Source: Streptomyces bicolor (lineage in GTDB: Bacteria > Actinomycetota > Actinomycetes > Streptomycetales > Streptomycetaceae). From it: a DNA stretch of 64,000 nt. A model generated the notes under the pieces. The model was not told the DNA's origin. It worked only from the letters and a program-made list of their open reading frames with translations, and made no database searches. Made by a program: the position numbers and the translations under genes. Positions 50,907-58,136 of the stretch are shown piece after piece. Location of the stretch: contig NZ_JOFS01000021.1 in NCBI RefSeq assembly GCF_000719285.1, positions 1 to 64,000 of the forward strand, given 5' to 3'. How positions within the stretch are numbered: position 1 is the stretch's first letter; each line of letters opens with the position of its first letter.

Positions 50907-51259
50907 AGATCCTGGCACCCCCCTAGCTCCGCTCGGACCGCTCGCTCCCGATCGAGCCGGCCGATCCTGTGAACCGCGCCCTGCCTGCCGTTCCTGCCGT
51001 ATCCGCCATCGCTCACCGAGCACCGCGCGCTGCCCGCGTCACACGCGCCGCCGATGCCCTCGCATGCGATGTGCATGTCCTGTGTGTCTCACGTGATCTT
51101 ATGCGCACATTCCTGAAGCGCGCGTTCCGCCTGACCCGTCACTCGCAGACTATCGAACCCGTATTCGAAAATGCGGTCTCCGGGGCCAACACCCCTCATT
51201 CGAGTGACCCCCCGCAAGGATTGATCGCCACTGCTGAGGGGAGATCTTCAGCGGGAGGC

Positions 51260-51362
51260 GGACCGCTCGGGGAAACCGGTCCGAGGGGAATGACCCTGAG
51301 AGCTCGGGGCTCCGGGTCAGCACAGGGGAGGACAGGCCCCGGCGCCGCAAGGCGCCGGGGCC
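51260..51362 (+). ncRNA. Candidate structured RNA with intrinsic terminator
   Basis: Three hairpins follow each other: GGACCG/CGGTCC (51260-51282), TGACCC/GGGTCA with an inner GAGC/GCTC stem (51291-51319), and a perfect 12-bp GGCCCCGGCGCC/GGCGCCGGGGCC stem with a GCAA tetraloop (51335-51362). The layout suits a small RNA or 5' leader ending at a terminator. I could not match it to a known riboswitch. The strand is uncertain because the stems also form on the other strand. Confidence 0.3.
51335..51362. terminator. 12-bp GC-only hairpin with GCAA loop
   Basis: GGCCCCGGCGCC-GCAA-GGCGCCGGGGCC is a perfect stem with a GNRA tetraloop in plus-strand RNA. It could end a plus-strand small RNA or serve as a distant terminator for dmdR1, whose stop is about 290 bp away on the minus strand. 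Confidence 0.65.
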
Positions 51363-51654
51363 CTCTCCGCAACCACGGCACATCCGCCCGCCCCCTCACC
51401 GGCCGGTCGCCTCGCGGCGATCACGGCCAAGAGCCCTCAGGTCACATGCCTCACGCGACAGCCTCGCACGCGAAGGGTCCGAGCGCTGCGATTTGACGGA
51501 GTGAATCTTCGATTCGACGCGGTTCCGCGGATCACCCCAACTCCCGCTCCCTCACCGGGAATTACACGGGAGAGAACCCGGGACGGACGGGTGCCGATGA
51601 CTCAGTGCTCGGCGACGAACACGACGGCTCGGTGCTCGCGACGAACACGACGGC

Positions 51655-52347
51655 TCAGCGCTTGGCGACGAACACATGGGAGGCGACGTCGGCCTCCAAC
51701 TCGGCCGCCTCGCCGCCGCTGCCCACCAGGACACCGCCCGCCGACTCGGTCACGCTCACCACCGAGCCGGGCTGCACTCCCGCCCGCCGCAGCGTGTACA
51801 TCAGCTGCGCGTCGGTCTGGATCGGCTCGCCGATACGGCGCACGACGACCGTCTTGCCCTCGACGCCCGGGTCGAGGTCGGCCAGCGAGACCATGCCCTC
51901 GTCGAGGAACGGATCGGCGCCGTCCTTCTCACCGAGCTCCTCCAGGCCGGGGATGGGGTTGCCGTACGGCGACTCGGTCGGGTGCCGCAGCAGCTCCAGC
52001 ACACGCCGCTCCACGGCCTCGCTCATCACGTGCTCCCAGCGGCACGCCTCGGCGTGCACCTGCTCCCACTCCAGGCCGATCACATCGACGAGCAGACACT
52101 CGGCGAGGCGGTGCTTGCGCATGACGCGGGTGGCCAGCCGCCGCCCCTCGTCCGTGAGCTCCAGATGACGGTCGGACGCGACGGACACCAGCCCGTCACG
52201 CTCCATCCGCGCCACCGTCTGGCTGACGGTCGGCCCGCTCTGGTCCAGCCGCTCGGCGATCCGGGCGCGCATGGGGACCACACCTTCCTCCTCCAGCTCG
52301 AGGATGGTGCGGAGATACATCTCCGTGGTGTCGATCAGTCCGGACAT
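51655..52347 (-). CDS. dmdR1: DtxR/IdeR-family iron-dependent regulator DmdR1
   Basis: 230 residues, the length of S. coelicolor DmdR1. The winged HTH (ARIAERLDQSGPTVSQTVARM, about residues 27-47) precedes the metal domain with HRLAECLL and EACRWEHVMS, where Cys, Glu and His match the primary iron ligands C102, E105 and H106 of DtxR, marking it as an iron rather than manganese regulator. The SH3-like C-terminal domain is present. With Fe(II) it represses siderophore and iron-uptake genes. GAGGGG precedes the ATG. An antisense open frame covers its whole length. Confidence 0.9.
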   Translation of the reverse strand: MSGLIDTTEMYLRTILELEEEGVVPMRARIAERLDQSGPTVSQTVARMERDGLVSVASDRHLELTDEGRRLATRVMRKHRLAECLLVDVIGLEWEQVHAEACRWEHVMSEAVERRVLELLRHPTESPYGNPIPGLEELGEKDGADPFLDEGMVSLADLDPGVEGKTVVVRRIGEPIQTDAQLMYTLRRAGVQPGSVVSVTESAGGVLVGSGGEAAELEADVASHVFVAKR

Positions 52348-52422
52348 ACGTGCCCCTCGATTAGCTCTGCGATTAGCTCAGCCGGAAGCGAGACAGCTCC
52401 ACGGCGCGTGCGCTGGCCCTGA
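51676..52422 (+). CDS. Possible adm antisense ORF overlapping dmdR1
   Basis: An open frame of 248 codons starting with ATG at 51676 runs antiparallel through almost all of dmdR1. In S. coelicolor an overlapping antiparallel gene called adm was reported to affect siderophore and antibiotic production. The predicted protein is rich in Leu, His, Arg and Asp and matches no domain. Antisense frames are routinely open in such GC-rich DNA, so this is weak evidence. Confidence 0.3.
   Translation: MGGDVGLQLGRLAAAAHQDTARRLGHAHHRAGLHSRPPQRVHQLRVGLDRLADTAHDDRLALDARVEVGQRDHALVEERIGAVLLTELLQAGDGVAVRRLGRVPQQLQHTPLHGLAHHVLPAARLGVHLLPLQADHIDEQTLGEAVLAHDAGGQPPPLVRELQMTVGRDGHQPVTLHPRHRLADGRPALVQPLGDPGAHGDHTFLLQLEDGAEIHLRGVDQSGHTCPSISSAISSAGSETAPRRVRWP
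52358..52379. repeat. 10-bp direct repeat upstream of dmdR1
   Basis: CGATTAGCTC occurs at 52358-52367 and 52370-52379 with 2 bp between. It lies 11-32 bp before the dmdR1 start codon, in the leader or promoter. It does not resemble the 19-bp palindromic iron box. Confidence 0.5.
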
Positions 52423-52596
52423 ACTCAATTCTGCCGGATACCACTGACAACCGTGCCGCGCCGTTGAAACCAGCGGGTTACACACGCATCGCCGGGGCCC
52501 GTACTCCCGTATTGACACCACACTGGTCCAGACCGCACGGTGATCCGCGACACACACCCATCCGACCGCCGCCACCCCCACCCCGGAGGGCCCCGC

Positions 52597-53352
52597 ATGA
52601 GCGACAGCAAGCCGGCCGACCAGTTCTTCGACGCCGCGATCGGACTGCTCCAGCGGGTCCGGGACGAGGAGGCCGGGAACATCGAGGCGGCCGGCACCCT
52701 GCTCGCCGACACCGTCGCCGACGGCGGCCGGCTCTTCGCCTTCGGCGCCGGTCACTCCTCCCTCGCCGCCCAGGACATCGTCTACCGCGCCGGGGGCCTC
52801 GCCCTGATGAACCTGCTCGCGGTCCCCGGGGTCGTAGGCGTCGACGTCATGCCCGCCACCCTCGGCTCCGCCCTCGAACGCGTCGACGGCCTCGCGAGCG
52901 CGGTCCTCGACAACTCCCCCCTCCGCGACGGCGACGCGCTCGTCATCATCTCCCTCTCCGGCCGCAACGCCCTCCCCGTGGAGATGGCCATGAGCGCCCG
53001 CACCCACGGCGTCAGGGTCATCGGCGTGACCTCAGTGGCGTACGCCTCGGAAACCGAGTCCCGCCATGCATCCGGCACCTATCTGAAGGACCACTGCGAC
53101 ATCGTCCTCGACTCGAAGATCGCGATCGGCGACGCGGAACTCAGCCTCGACACCATCCCGGCCCCCTTCGCCCCCGCGTCCACCGTCGTGACCTCGGCCC
53201 TCCTCCAGGCGGTCATGGCCACAGCGGCCGCCGCACTGGCCGAGCGCGGCATCGAGCCCCCGCTCCTGCGCTCGGGCAACGTCGACGGCGGCCACGACTG
53301 GAACAGGCGGGTGTTCGAGAAGTACGGCGACAGGATCTTCTACCGGCACTGA
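52597..53352 (+). CDS. SIS-domain phosphosugar-binding protein (UPF0309)
   Basis: 251 residues, one SIS domain covering nearly the whole chain. GAGHSSLAAQDI (about residues 50-61) and LSGRNALPVEMA (about 117-128) are the two Ser/Gly loops that bind phosphosugars; the end has GGHDWNRRVFEKYGDRI. It belongs to the UPF0309 group, probable isomerases or sensors of sugar phosphates. GGAGG lies 8 bp before the ATG at 52597. It is divergent from dmdR1. Confidence 0.9.
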   Translation: MSDSKPADQFFDAAIGLLQRVRDEEAGNIEAAGTLLADTVADGGRLFAFGAGHSSLAAQDIVYRAGGLALMNLLAVPGVVGVDVMPATLGSALERVDGLASAVLDNSPLRDGDALVIISLSGRNALPVEMAMSARTHGVRVIGVTSVAYASETESRHASGTYLKDHCDIVLDSKIAIGDAELSLDTIPAPFAPASTVVTSALLQAVMATAAAALAERGIEPPLLRSGNVDGGHDWNRRVFEKYGDRIFYRH

Positions 53353-53408
53353 AGCCGCCCACCCGGCACGGACACGTCACGGGCCGGGACCCGGCAGCCC
53401 AGCCGTGG

Positions 53409-54848
53409 CTACTGCGAACCCAGCGCCCCCGCCAGATCCAGCGCGGAAGCGATCCGCACCGCCACATCCTCCGCGTACGCCGCGTCGCCCCGCTCGAACG
53501 CGCTCCGCCCGGCGCCCCGCAGAAACGTCACGACCCCCAGCGTCCGCCCACGACTGCGCAACACGGCACATAGCGCGTGCACCGCGTCCGCCGGCCACTG
53601 CCGCCCCACGGCCCACTCACGCGCCCGCTCCGCCGACAGATTCCCCGCGTCCGCCCGCACCGATCCGGCCCGCGCCACGCACTGCAGCGCCGGATGCCCC
53701 TCGGCATATCGCACCGGCAACCCGGCCTCCCCGCCCAGCAGACTCGGCCCCGGCGCCCCGGAGGGCGTCACGGCGACCCGGACCAGCCGTACCGGCTCCG
53801 CGGTTTCCCCGTCCGCGACCGCCCCGCCCGCGACCCGGTCGATCAGCGCGTGATCGGCGAACCCGGCCAGCGCGAAGTCCAGATGCACGGTCGCCGCCTC
53901 CGCGGGGTCCTCGCACTCCGCGGCGGCCCGCGCGGCCCGATGCAGCTGATTCGTCCGGAACCGCAGCAGCGCCGCCTCCTGCTCCCCCTGCTTGGCGGCG
54001 GTCACGTCCTGGAAGAGCCAGCCCACCCCCAACGGCACCGGCTCCTCCGCCAGCGGCGAGGCCAGCCGTACGAAGCCGCACCGCCAGCACCGGCGCCGCT
54101 CACCCTCCGGCGTCCGCACACTCACCCAGATCTCGGCCGGCGCGGGCGGCGCACCCTCCGCCAGCACATGTGTGAGCGCGCTCTCCAACTCCTCGACACC
54201 CTGGGCGAGCAGCTCCCCGAGCGGCCGCCCCAGCACGGACGTACGCCCGATGCCCAGCGCCCGAGCCGCATGAGCGTTCACCACCGCGGGCCGCAGATCG
54301 GCGTCGACGAGCACCACACCCCACGACGCGTCCTCGAACAACGCCTCACTCAGCGCGATCGACCGCTCCAGATCGATCTGCGCGTGCACCTCGCTGAAGG
54401 CGCAGTACACCCCGGCCGGCTTCCCGTCCGGCCCGCGCACGGCAGCCGACTGCGTCCGTACGAGGACCCGCCCGCCGTCCTTGGTCAGCAGCGCGAACTC
54501 GTGCACCTGCCGCCCCGGAGCGTGCATGGCGGACATCAGCCGCCCCTCGACCTCCTCGGCGTCGGCCTCGCGCACCGCCCACCCCGCGAAGCCGTGCTGC
54601 CCCACGGCCTCGTCCGCGCTCCACCCGAGGATCCGCTCCGCTTCACGGTTCCAATGGGTGACGACCCCGTCCGCGTCGAAGGCGCACAGGGCCGCGTCCA
54701 TCCCGTCCAGCAGCGCGGCCAGCAGATCAGAACCGCCCGCCGAACCCTCCGAACCGGCCGAACCGGCCGACGACCCGTCCGGACCGTCCCGCTCGGGCTC
54801 GTCCGGCCCCAGCTCGTCGGTGGTCCCACTACGCCGGGAAGCACTCAC
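53409..54848 (-). CDS. PAS-PAS-GAF sensor protein without output domain
   Basis: 479 residues. A 30-residue Gly/Ser/Glu spacer is followed by PAS 1 (MDAALCAFDADGVVTHWNREAE start, about residues 45-150), PAS 2 (ASWGVVLVDADLRPAVVNAH, about 165-285) and a C-terminal GAF-like domain (about 310-475) with VVTFLRGAGRSAFERGD. No kinase, GGDEF, PP2C or DNA-binding domain follows. GTG at 54848 has AGGGGG 5 bp upstream. It is convergent with the SIS gene (56 bp apart). It may act on another protein through PAS or GAF contacts. Confidence 0.82.
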   Translation of the reverse strand: MSASRRSGTTDELGPDEPERDGPDGSSAGSAGSEGSAGGSDLLAALLDGMDAALCAFDADGVVTHWNREAERILGWSADEAVGQHGFAGWAVREADAEEVEGRLMSAMHAPGRQVHEFALLTKDGGRVLVRTQSAAVRGPDGKPAGVYCAFSEVHAQIDLERSIALSEALFEDASWGVVLVDADLRPAVVNAHAARALGIGRTSVLGRPLGELLAQGVEELESALTHVLAEGAPPAPAEIWVSVRTPEGERRRCWRCGFVRLASPLAEEPVPLGVGWLFQDVTAAKQGEQEAALLRFRTNQLHRAARAAAECEDPAEAATVHLDFALAGFADHALIDRVAGGAVADGETAEPVRLVRVAVTPSGAPGPSLLGGEAGLPVRYAEGHPALQCVARAGSVRADAGNLSAERAREWAVGRQWPADAVHALCAVLRSRGRTLGVVTFLRGAGRSAFERGDAAYAEDVAVRIASALDLAGALGSQ

Positions 54849-54997
54849 ATGGACCCCCTGCCAAGCGCTGCGTCCGCACGTACGACGCGTCGGTTCGCTC
54901 ACTTGCAATCATCTAACTGGAACGTGACGCAGCACACACCGTGTTCCCCAAGATTGAAGGAATCGTTGTACGCGCCGTCATGCGAGCCGCTGCGTGA

Positions 54998-55474
54998 CTA
55001 CTCCCACCGCAGGTCCACCCAGAGATCGGTCTCACCGTCCAGCACATACCGATCGATCTCGACGAACCCACGCGCCTCGGCGAACCGCAGGCCGTCCTCG
55101 TTGACGGCCAGCACACAGGTCTCGACCGCCTTGGCACCCAGCACGCGCGCGTGGGCGAGCCCCTCCTCGTACAACGCCGAGCCGTACCCACGCCGCCGGT
55201 ACCCGGGCAGCACCCGCGCGATGACCGTCGCCACCGCCTCCTCCCCCTCCGGCGGCCGCACGGTCGAGCAGCCGACGAGGACGTCACCGACGTACGCGTT
55301 CCGCAGCCGGTACCGCCCACTGCGCTCCCGCACCTCGTCGAGATCCATGGCCGCGGGCGGAACGATCACGTTGTGGACATGCCGCCACTCCCGGAGCATG
55401 ACCTCACCGTCCACCGGCGCTGTGCGAACACCTCGATCTCGAGCTGCTCCTGGCACCGCCTGCTGGTTTGTCAT
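54998..55474 (-). CDS. GNAT family N-acetyltransferase
   Basis: 158 residues of the small GNAT type. Motif A is VLPGYRRRGYGSALYEEGLAHA (split: LPGYRRRGYGSALYEE), followed by VNEDGLRFAEARGFVEIDRY. The N-terminus carries about 20 extra residues, so a later start is possible. No substrate can be inferred. Its promoter must lie in the gap shared with a plus-strand promoter at 55525-55554. Confidence 0.8.
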   Translation of the reverse strand: MTNQQAVPGAARDRGVRTAPVDGEVMLREWRHVHNVIVPPAAMDLDEVRERSGRYRLRNAYVGDVLVGCSTVRPPEGEEAVATVIARVLPGYRRRGYGSALYEEGLAHARVLGAKAVETCVLAVNEDGLRFAEARGFVEIDRYVLDGETDLWVDLRWE

Positions 55475-55524
55475 GGACGGAACGCTAGGTGACCAGTGCG
55501 GACGGGTCCAAGGAAAAAAAGAGG

Positions 55525-55554
55525 TTGATCGAGGCAGAGCCGCTTCTTTAGTGT
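55525..55554 (+). promoter_or_regulatory. Predicted plus-strand promoter
   Basis: TTGATC (55525-55530) and TAGTGT (55549-55554) are separated by 18 bp and fit the Streptomyces housekeeping consensus. Transcription would start near 55560, about 28 bp before the short ORF. Confidence 0.5.
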
Positions 55555-55587
55555 GTGGGGCACACGAGAAGGGAGGTGGTTCGGCAG

Positions 55588-55626
55588 ATGTATGAAAACC
55601 GGACGCGTGAGGTGGCTGCGGGCTAG
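55588..55626 (+). CDS. 12-codon leader-like ORF
   Basis: The ORF encodes MYENRTREVAAG and ends with TAG. AGGGAGG lies 11 bp upstream of the ATG, and a promoter lies 28 bp before that start. After the TAG the same frame stays open to 55818, so the amber codon separates a short peptide from a 64-codon continuation. It is probably a leader peptide or a small protein; nothing identifies a function. Confidence 0.3.
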   Translation: MYENRTREVAAG

Positions 55627-55707
55627 CGGCCCGTCACCCCACCCAGTGCGGTGCCGGACCAGCACGTGAGAGACGCGTGCAGCCGGCCCAATCCCAAGCA
55701 GTCACCC

Positions 55708-55777
55708 GACCCGCGAGCTCGCCGGCACGTCCGGCCGGCTCCCCCGCCACCGGCGGAGGGACCCGAGCTCGCGGGTC
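55708..55777. terminator. 14-bp perfect inverted repeat, hairpin downstream of the short ORF
   Basis: GACCCGCGAGCTCG (55708-55721) and CGAGCTCGCGGGTC (55764-55777) are exact inverses, 42 bp apart, with further GCCGGC pairing in the loop. It may end both the short plus-strand unit and pdxH transcription from the other side. Confidence 0.6.
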
Positions 55778-55807
55778 GTCTGCCTTCGCAGCCGGCCTGG
55801 CCCCGGC

Positions 55808-56476
55808 TCACGGACTGAGCCGCTCCACCCGCCAGCTCCCGTCCTGCTCCGCCACATACCGCAGCCGGTCGTGCAGCCGGTTCTCGCGGCCCTGCCAGAA
55901 CTCCACCGCCTGCGGCGCCACCCGGAAACCGCCCCAGTGCGGCGGCACCGGGACCTGCTCGCCCTCGGGATAGCGCGCGGCCAGCTCGGCGTACGACGCG
56001 TCGAGGTCGGCCCGGGTGGCGATGACCGCGGACTGGGCGCTGGCCCAGGCGCCGAGCTGGGAGCCGTGTGGGCGCGTGCGGAAGTACGCGGCCGTCTCGT
56101 CGCGGCCGGTGCGCCGGGCCACGCCCGTGACGATGACCTGGCGGGCCATCGGGTGCCAGGGGAAGAGCAGGGAGACGTACGGGTTGTCGGCGAGGTCGCG
56201 GGCCTTGCGGGAGTCGTAGTTGGTGTAGAAGACGAAGCCCTGCTCGTCGAACTGCTTCAGCAGCACCGTCCGTGAGCTGGGCCGTCCCTCGGCGTCCGCG
56301 GTGGAGACGATCATCGCGTTCGGCTCGAAGAGGTGGGCCTCCGCCGCGGCCTGCTTGAACCAGCGCGCGAACTGCTCGACGGGGGTGGCGGCGAGGTCGT
56401 TCTCGGCGAGGCCCTCTGCCCGGTAGTGCTTGCGCATCGCGGCGGGGTCGAGGGGGACGGCGTCTCGGTCGGTCAC
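55808..56476 (-). CDS. pdxH: Pyridoxamine 5'-phosphate oxidase
   Basis: 222 residues, the standard PdxH length. FMN and substrate contacts are visible: [33 protein letters not shown] region (cited by [11 protein letters not shown] and [10 protein letters not shown]), [17 protein letters not shown], and the C-terminal [14 protein letters not shown] and [11 protein letters not shown]. It makes PLP from PNP or PMP with FMN. GTG at 56476 is the only start that fits; the nearby ATG at 56484 leads into a stop after two codons. Confidence 0.93.
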   Translation of the reverse strand: MTDRDAVPLDPAAMRKHYRAEGLAENDLAATPVEQFARWFKQAAAEAHLFEPNAMIVSTADAEGRPSSRTVLLKQFDEQGFVFYTNYDSRKARDLADNPYVSLLFPWHPMARQVIVTGVARRTGRDETAAYFRTRPHGSQLGAWASAQSAVIATRADLDASYAELAARYPEGEQVPVPPHWGGFRVAPQAVEFWQGRENRLHDRLRYVAEQDGSWRVERLSP

Positions 56477-56817
56477 GCGGTCATCTTGCCGTATGGGGCG
56501 GGCGGCGTCGGGGACGGTGTCCTTCGTCACTGCATGGCACTGAGTGCCGCAAGGCCTCCCCAAGGGTGGCACTCGGGGATATCGTGCTGTTGCCGTCGCG
56601 GTTGGATGACCGCCAGCCGCACGGGGCATCACAGGGGTACGCCCCCGGACCGCGAGTCCGCCGAGGCTCGGTTCGAAGGCCGCCCGCAAGCCTGGGCTCC
56701 GAAGCCGAACCGAGCCCGTGACCGTGGATCCATCGGCGTACATAAATCTCTGCCGACTGACATGTGGTCGTCCCACCCACAACCCCACCTGTCGCACACA
56801 TCATGAGGAGCCGCCTG

Positions 56818-57918
56818 ATGTCCGACTTCGTACCCGGGCTCGAAGGAGTCGTCGCGTTCGAGACGGAGATCGCCGAACCGGACAAGGAGGGCGGCGCCCT
56901 CCGGTACCGGGGCGTCGACATCGAGGACCTGGTCGGCCACGTCTCGTTCGGAAATGTGTGGGGACTGCTGGTCGACGGAGCGTTCCGGCCCGGTCTGCCG
57001 CCCGCCGAGCCCTTCCCGATCCCCGTGCACTCCGGCGACATCCGCGTGGACGTCCAGTCCGCGCTCGCCATGCTGGCGCCCGTGTGGGGGCTGAAACCGC
57101 TCCTGGACATCGACGAGGAGCAGGCCCGCGAGGACCTGGCCCGGGCCGCCGTCATGGCCCTGTCCTACGTCGCGCAGTCCGCGCGCGGCCAGGGCCTGCC
57201 GATGGTTCCGCAGCGCGAGATCGACAAGGCGCAGTCCGTCGTCGAGCGCTTCATGATCCGTTGGCGGGGCGAGCCCGACCCCAAGCACGTGGCCGCCGTG
57301 GACGCCTACTGGACGTCCGCCGCCGAGCACGGCATGAACGCCTCCACCTTCACGGCCCGCGTCATCGCCTCCACCGGCGCCGATGTGGCCGCGGCGCTCT
57401 CCGGCGCCGTCGGGGCCATGTCCGGCCCGCTGCACGGCGGGGCCCCCTCCCGCGTCCTGCACATGATCGAGGAGATCGAGCGCACCGGCGACGCCGAGGC
57501 GTATGTGAAGCAGACCCTCGACAAGGGCGAGCGGCTCATGGGCTTCGGCCACCGCGTCTACCGCGCCGAGGACCCACGCGCGCGCGTGCTGCGCCGTACG
57601 GCCCGTGAGCTCGGTGCGCCGCGCTTCGAGGTCGCCGAGGCCCTGGAGAAGGCCGCGCTGGCGGAGCTCCATGCCCGCCGTCCGGACCGTGTCCTCGCCA
57701 CGAACGTGGAGTTCTGGGCCGCCATCGTCCTGGACTTCGCCGAGGTCCCGGCGCACATGTTCACGTCCATGTTCACCTGCGCCCGTACGGCGGGCTGGTC
57801 GGCGCACATCCTGGAGCAGAAGCGCACCGGCCGCCTGGTCCGCCCGTCCGCGCGCTACATAGGTCCCGGCCCGCGCGATCCGCGCGAGGTCGAGGGCTAC
57901 GGGGACATAGCGCACTGA
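56818..57918 (+). CDS. Citrate synthase family protein with Glu at the catalytic Asp position
   Basis: 366 residues, type II-short citrate synthase fold. The catalytic histidines are present: H206 in GPLHGGAPSRV and H245 in MGFGHRVYRAEDPRA. The third catalytic residue, Asp in NVDF of classical enzymes, is Glu (E298) in TNVEFWAAI. HGMNASTFTARV and MFTSMFTCARTAGWSAHILEQ complete the family signature. It may condense acetyl-CoA or propionyl-CoA with an oxoacid, or be a slow paralogue. ATG at 56818 has GAGGAG 7 bp upstream. Confidence 0.88.
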   Translation: MSDFVPGLEGVVAFETEIAEPDKEGGALRYRGVDIEDLVGHVSFGNVWGLLVDGAFRPGLPPAEPFPIPVHSGDIRVDVQSALAMLAPVWGLKPLLDIDEEQAREDLARAAVMALSYVAQSARGQGLPMVPQREIDKAQSVVERFMIRWRGEPDPKHVAAVDAYWTSAAEHGMNASTFTARVIASTGADVAAALSGAVGAMSGPLHGGAPSRVLHMIEEIERTGDAEAYVKQTLDKGERLMGFGHRVYRAEDPRARVLRRTARELGAPRFEVAEALEKAALAELHARRPDRVLATNVEFWAAIVLDFAEVPAHMFTSMFTCARTAGWSAHILEQKRTGRLVRPSARYIGPGPRDPREVEGYGDIAH

Positions 57919-57950
57919 GGGACTGAAGGGCTGAGGCGCTGAGGGGCTCG
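57915..57950. repeat. CTGAGGGG short repeats after the citrate synthase stop
   Basis: CACTGAGGGACTGAAGGG then CTGAGGCGCTGAGGGG gives four TGA triplets spaced 8-9 bp apart, covering different frames. It probably arose by slippage. Confidence 0.4.
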
Positions 57951-58136
57951 GGCATCGGGTGACTGAGCCCCCACGCGCGTGTCCCTCCCATGCCAGTGAA
58001 GACCGCACACGGAACGTGACTGATCCGCTCCGCCAGTATGCTGGGGCGGCTGCGGCACCCCCCATCACCCCGTCCTGCGTGGTGAGTTATGGCCTGCGGC
58101 GATCAGGACGTCTCACGGCATGGGGATGGGTAACAA

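Larger units (their letters stand above)
50907..51654. other. Long gene-free stretch with a candidate structured RNA
   Basis: 748 bp with no convincing coding frame. It contains three consecutive hairpins on the plus strand at 51260-51362, described below. AATGCG and CGTATTCGAAAATG near 51158-51172 form a partial palindrome. The hydrolase promoter must lie at its left end. Confidence 0.5.
55475..55807. other. Short intergenic transcription unit candidate
   Basis: No full-length gene, but a plus-strand promoter (55525-55554), a Shine-Dalgarno-preceded 12-codon ORF (55588-55626) and a large inverted repeat (55708-55777) follow one another and are listed below. A downstream frame of 55 codons from GTG 55651 to TGA 55816-55818 is in the same phase as the 12-codon ORF. 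Confidence 0.45.

Noticed and set aside
51217..51362. Known riboswitch (cobalamin, TPP or ydaO type) in the 51-kb gap
   Set aside because: GCCACTG and CTGAGA strings occur, but the other conserved core segments of those riboswitches are absent.
52358..52379. Iron box upstream of dmdR1
   Set aside because: The direct repeat CGATTAGCTC is not the 19-bp palindrome TTAGGNTAGNCTNACCTAA known for DmdR/IdeR proteins.
57915..57950. CRISPR-like or regulatory array after the citrate synthase gene
   Set aside because: The units are only 8-9 bp and imperfect, without spacers; simple slippage explains them.
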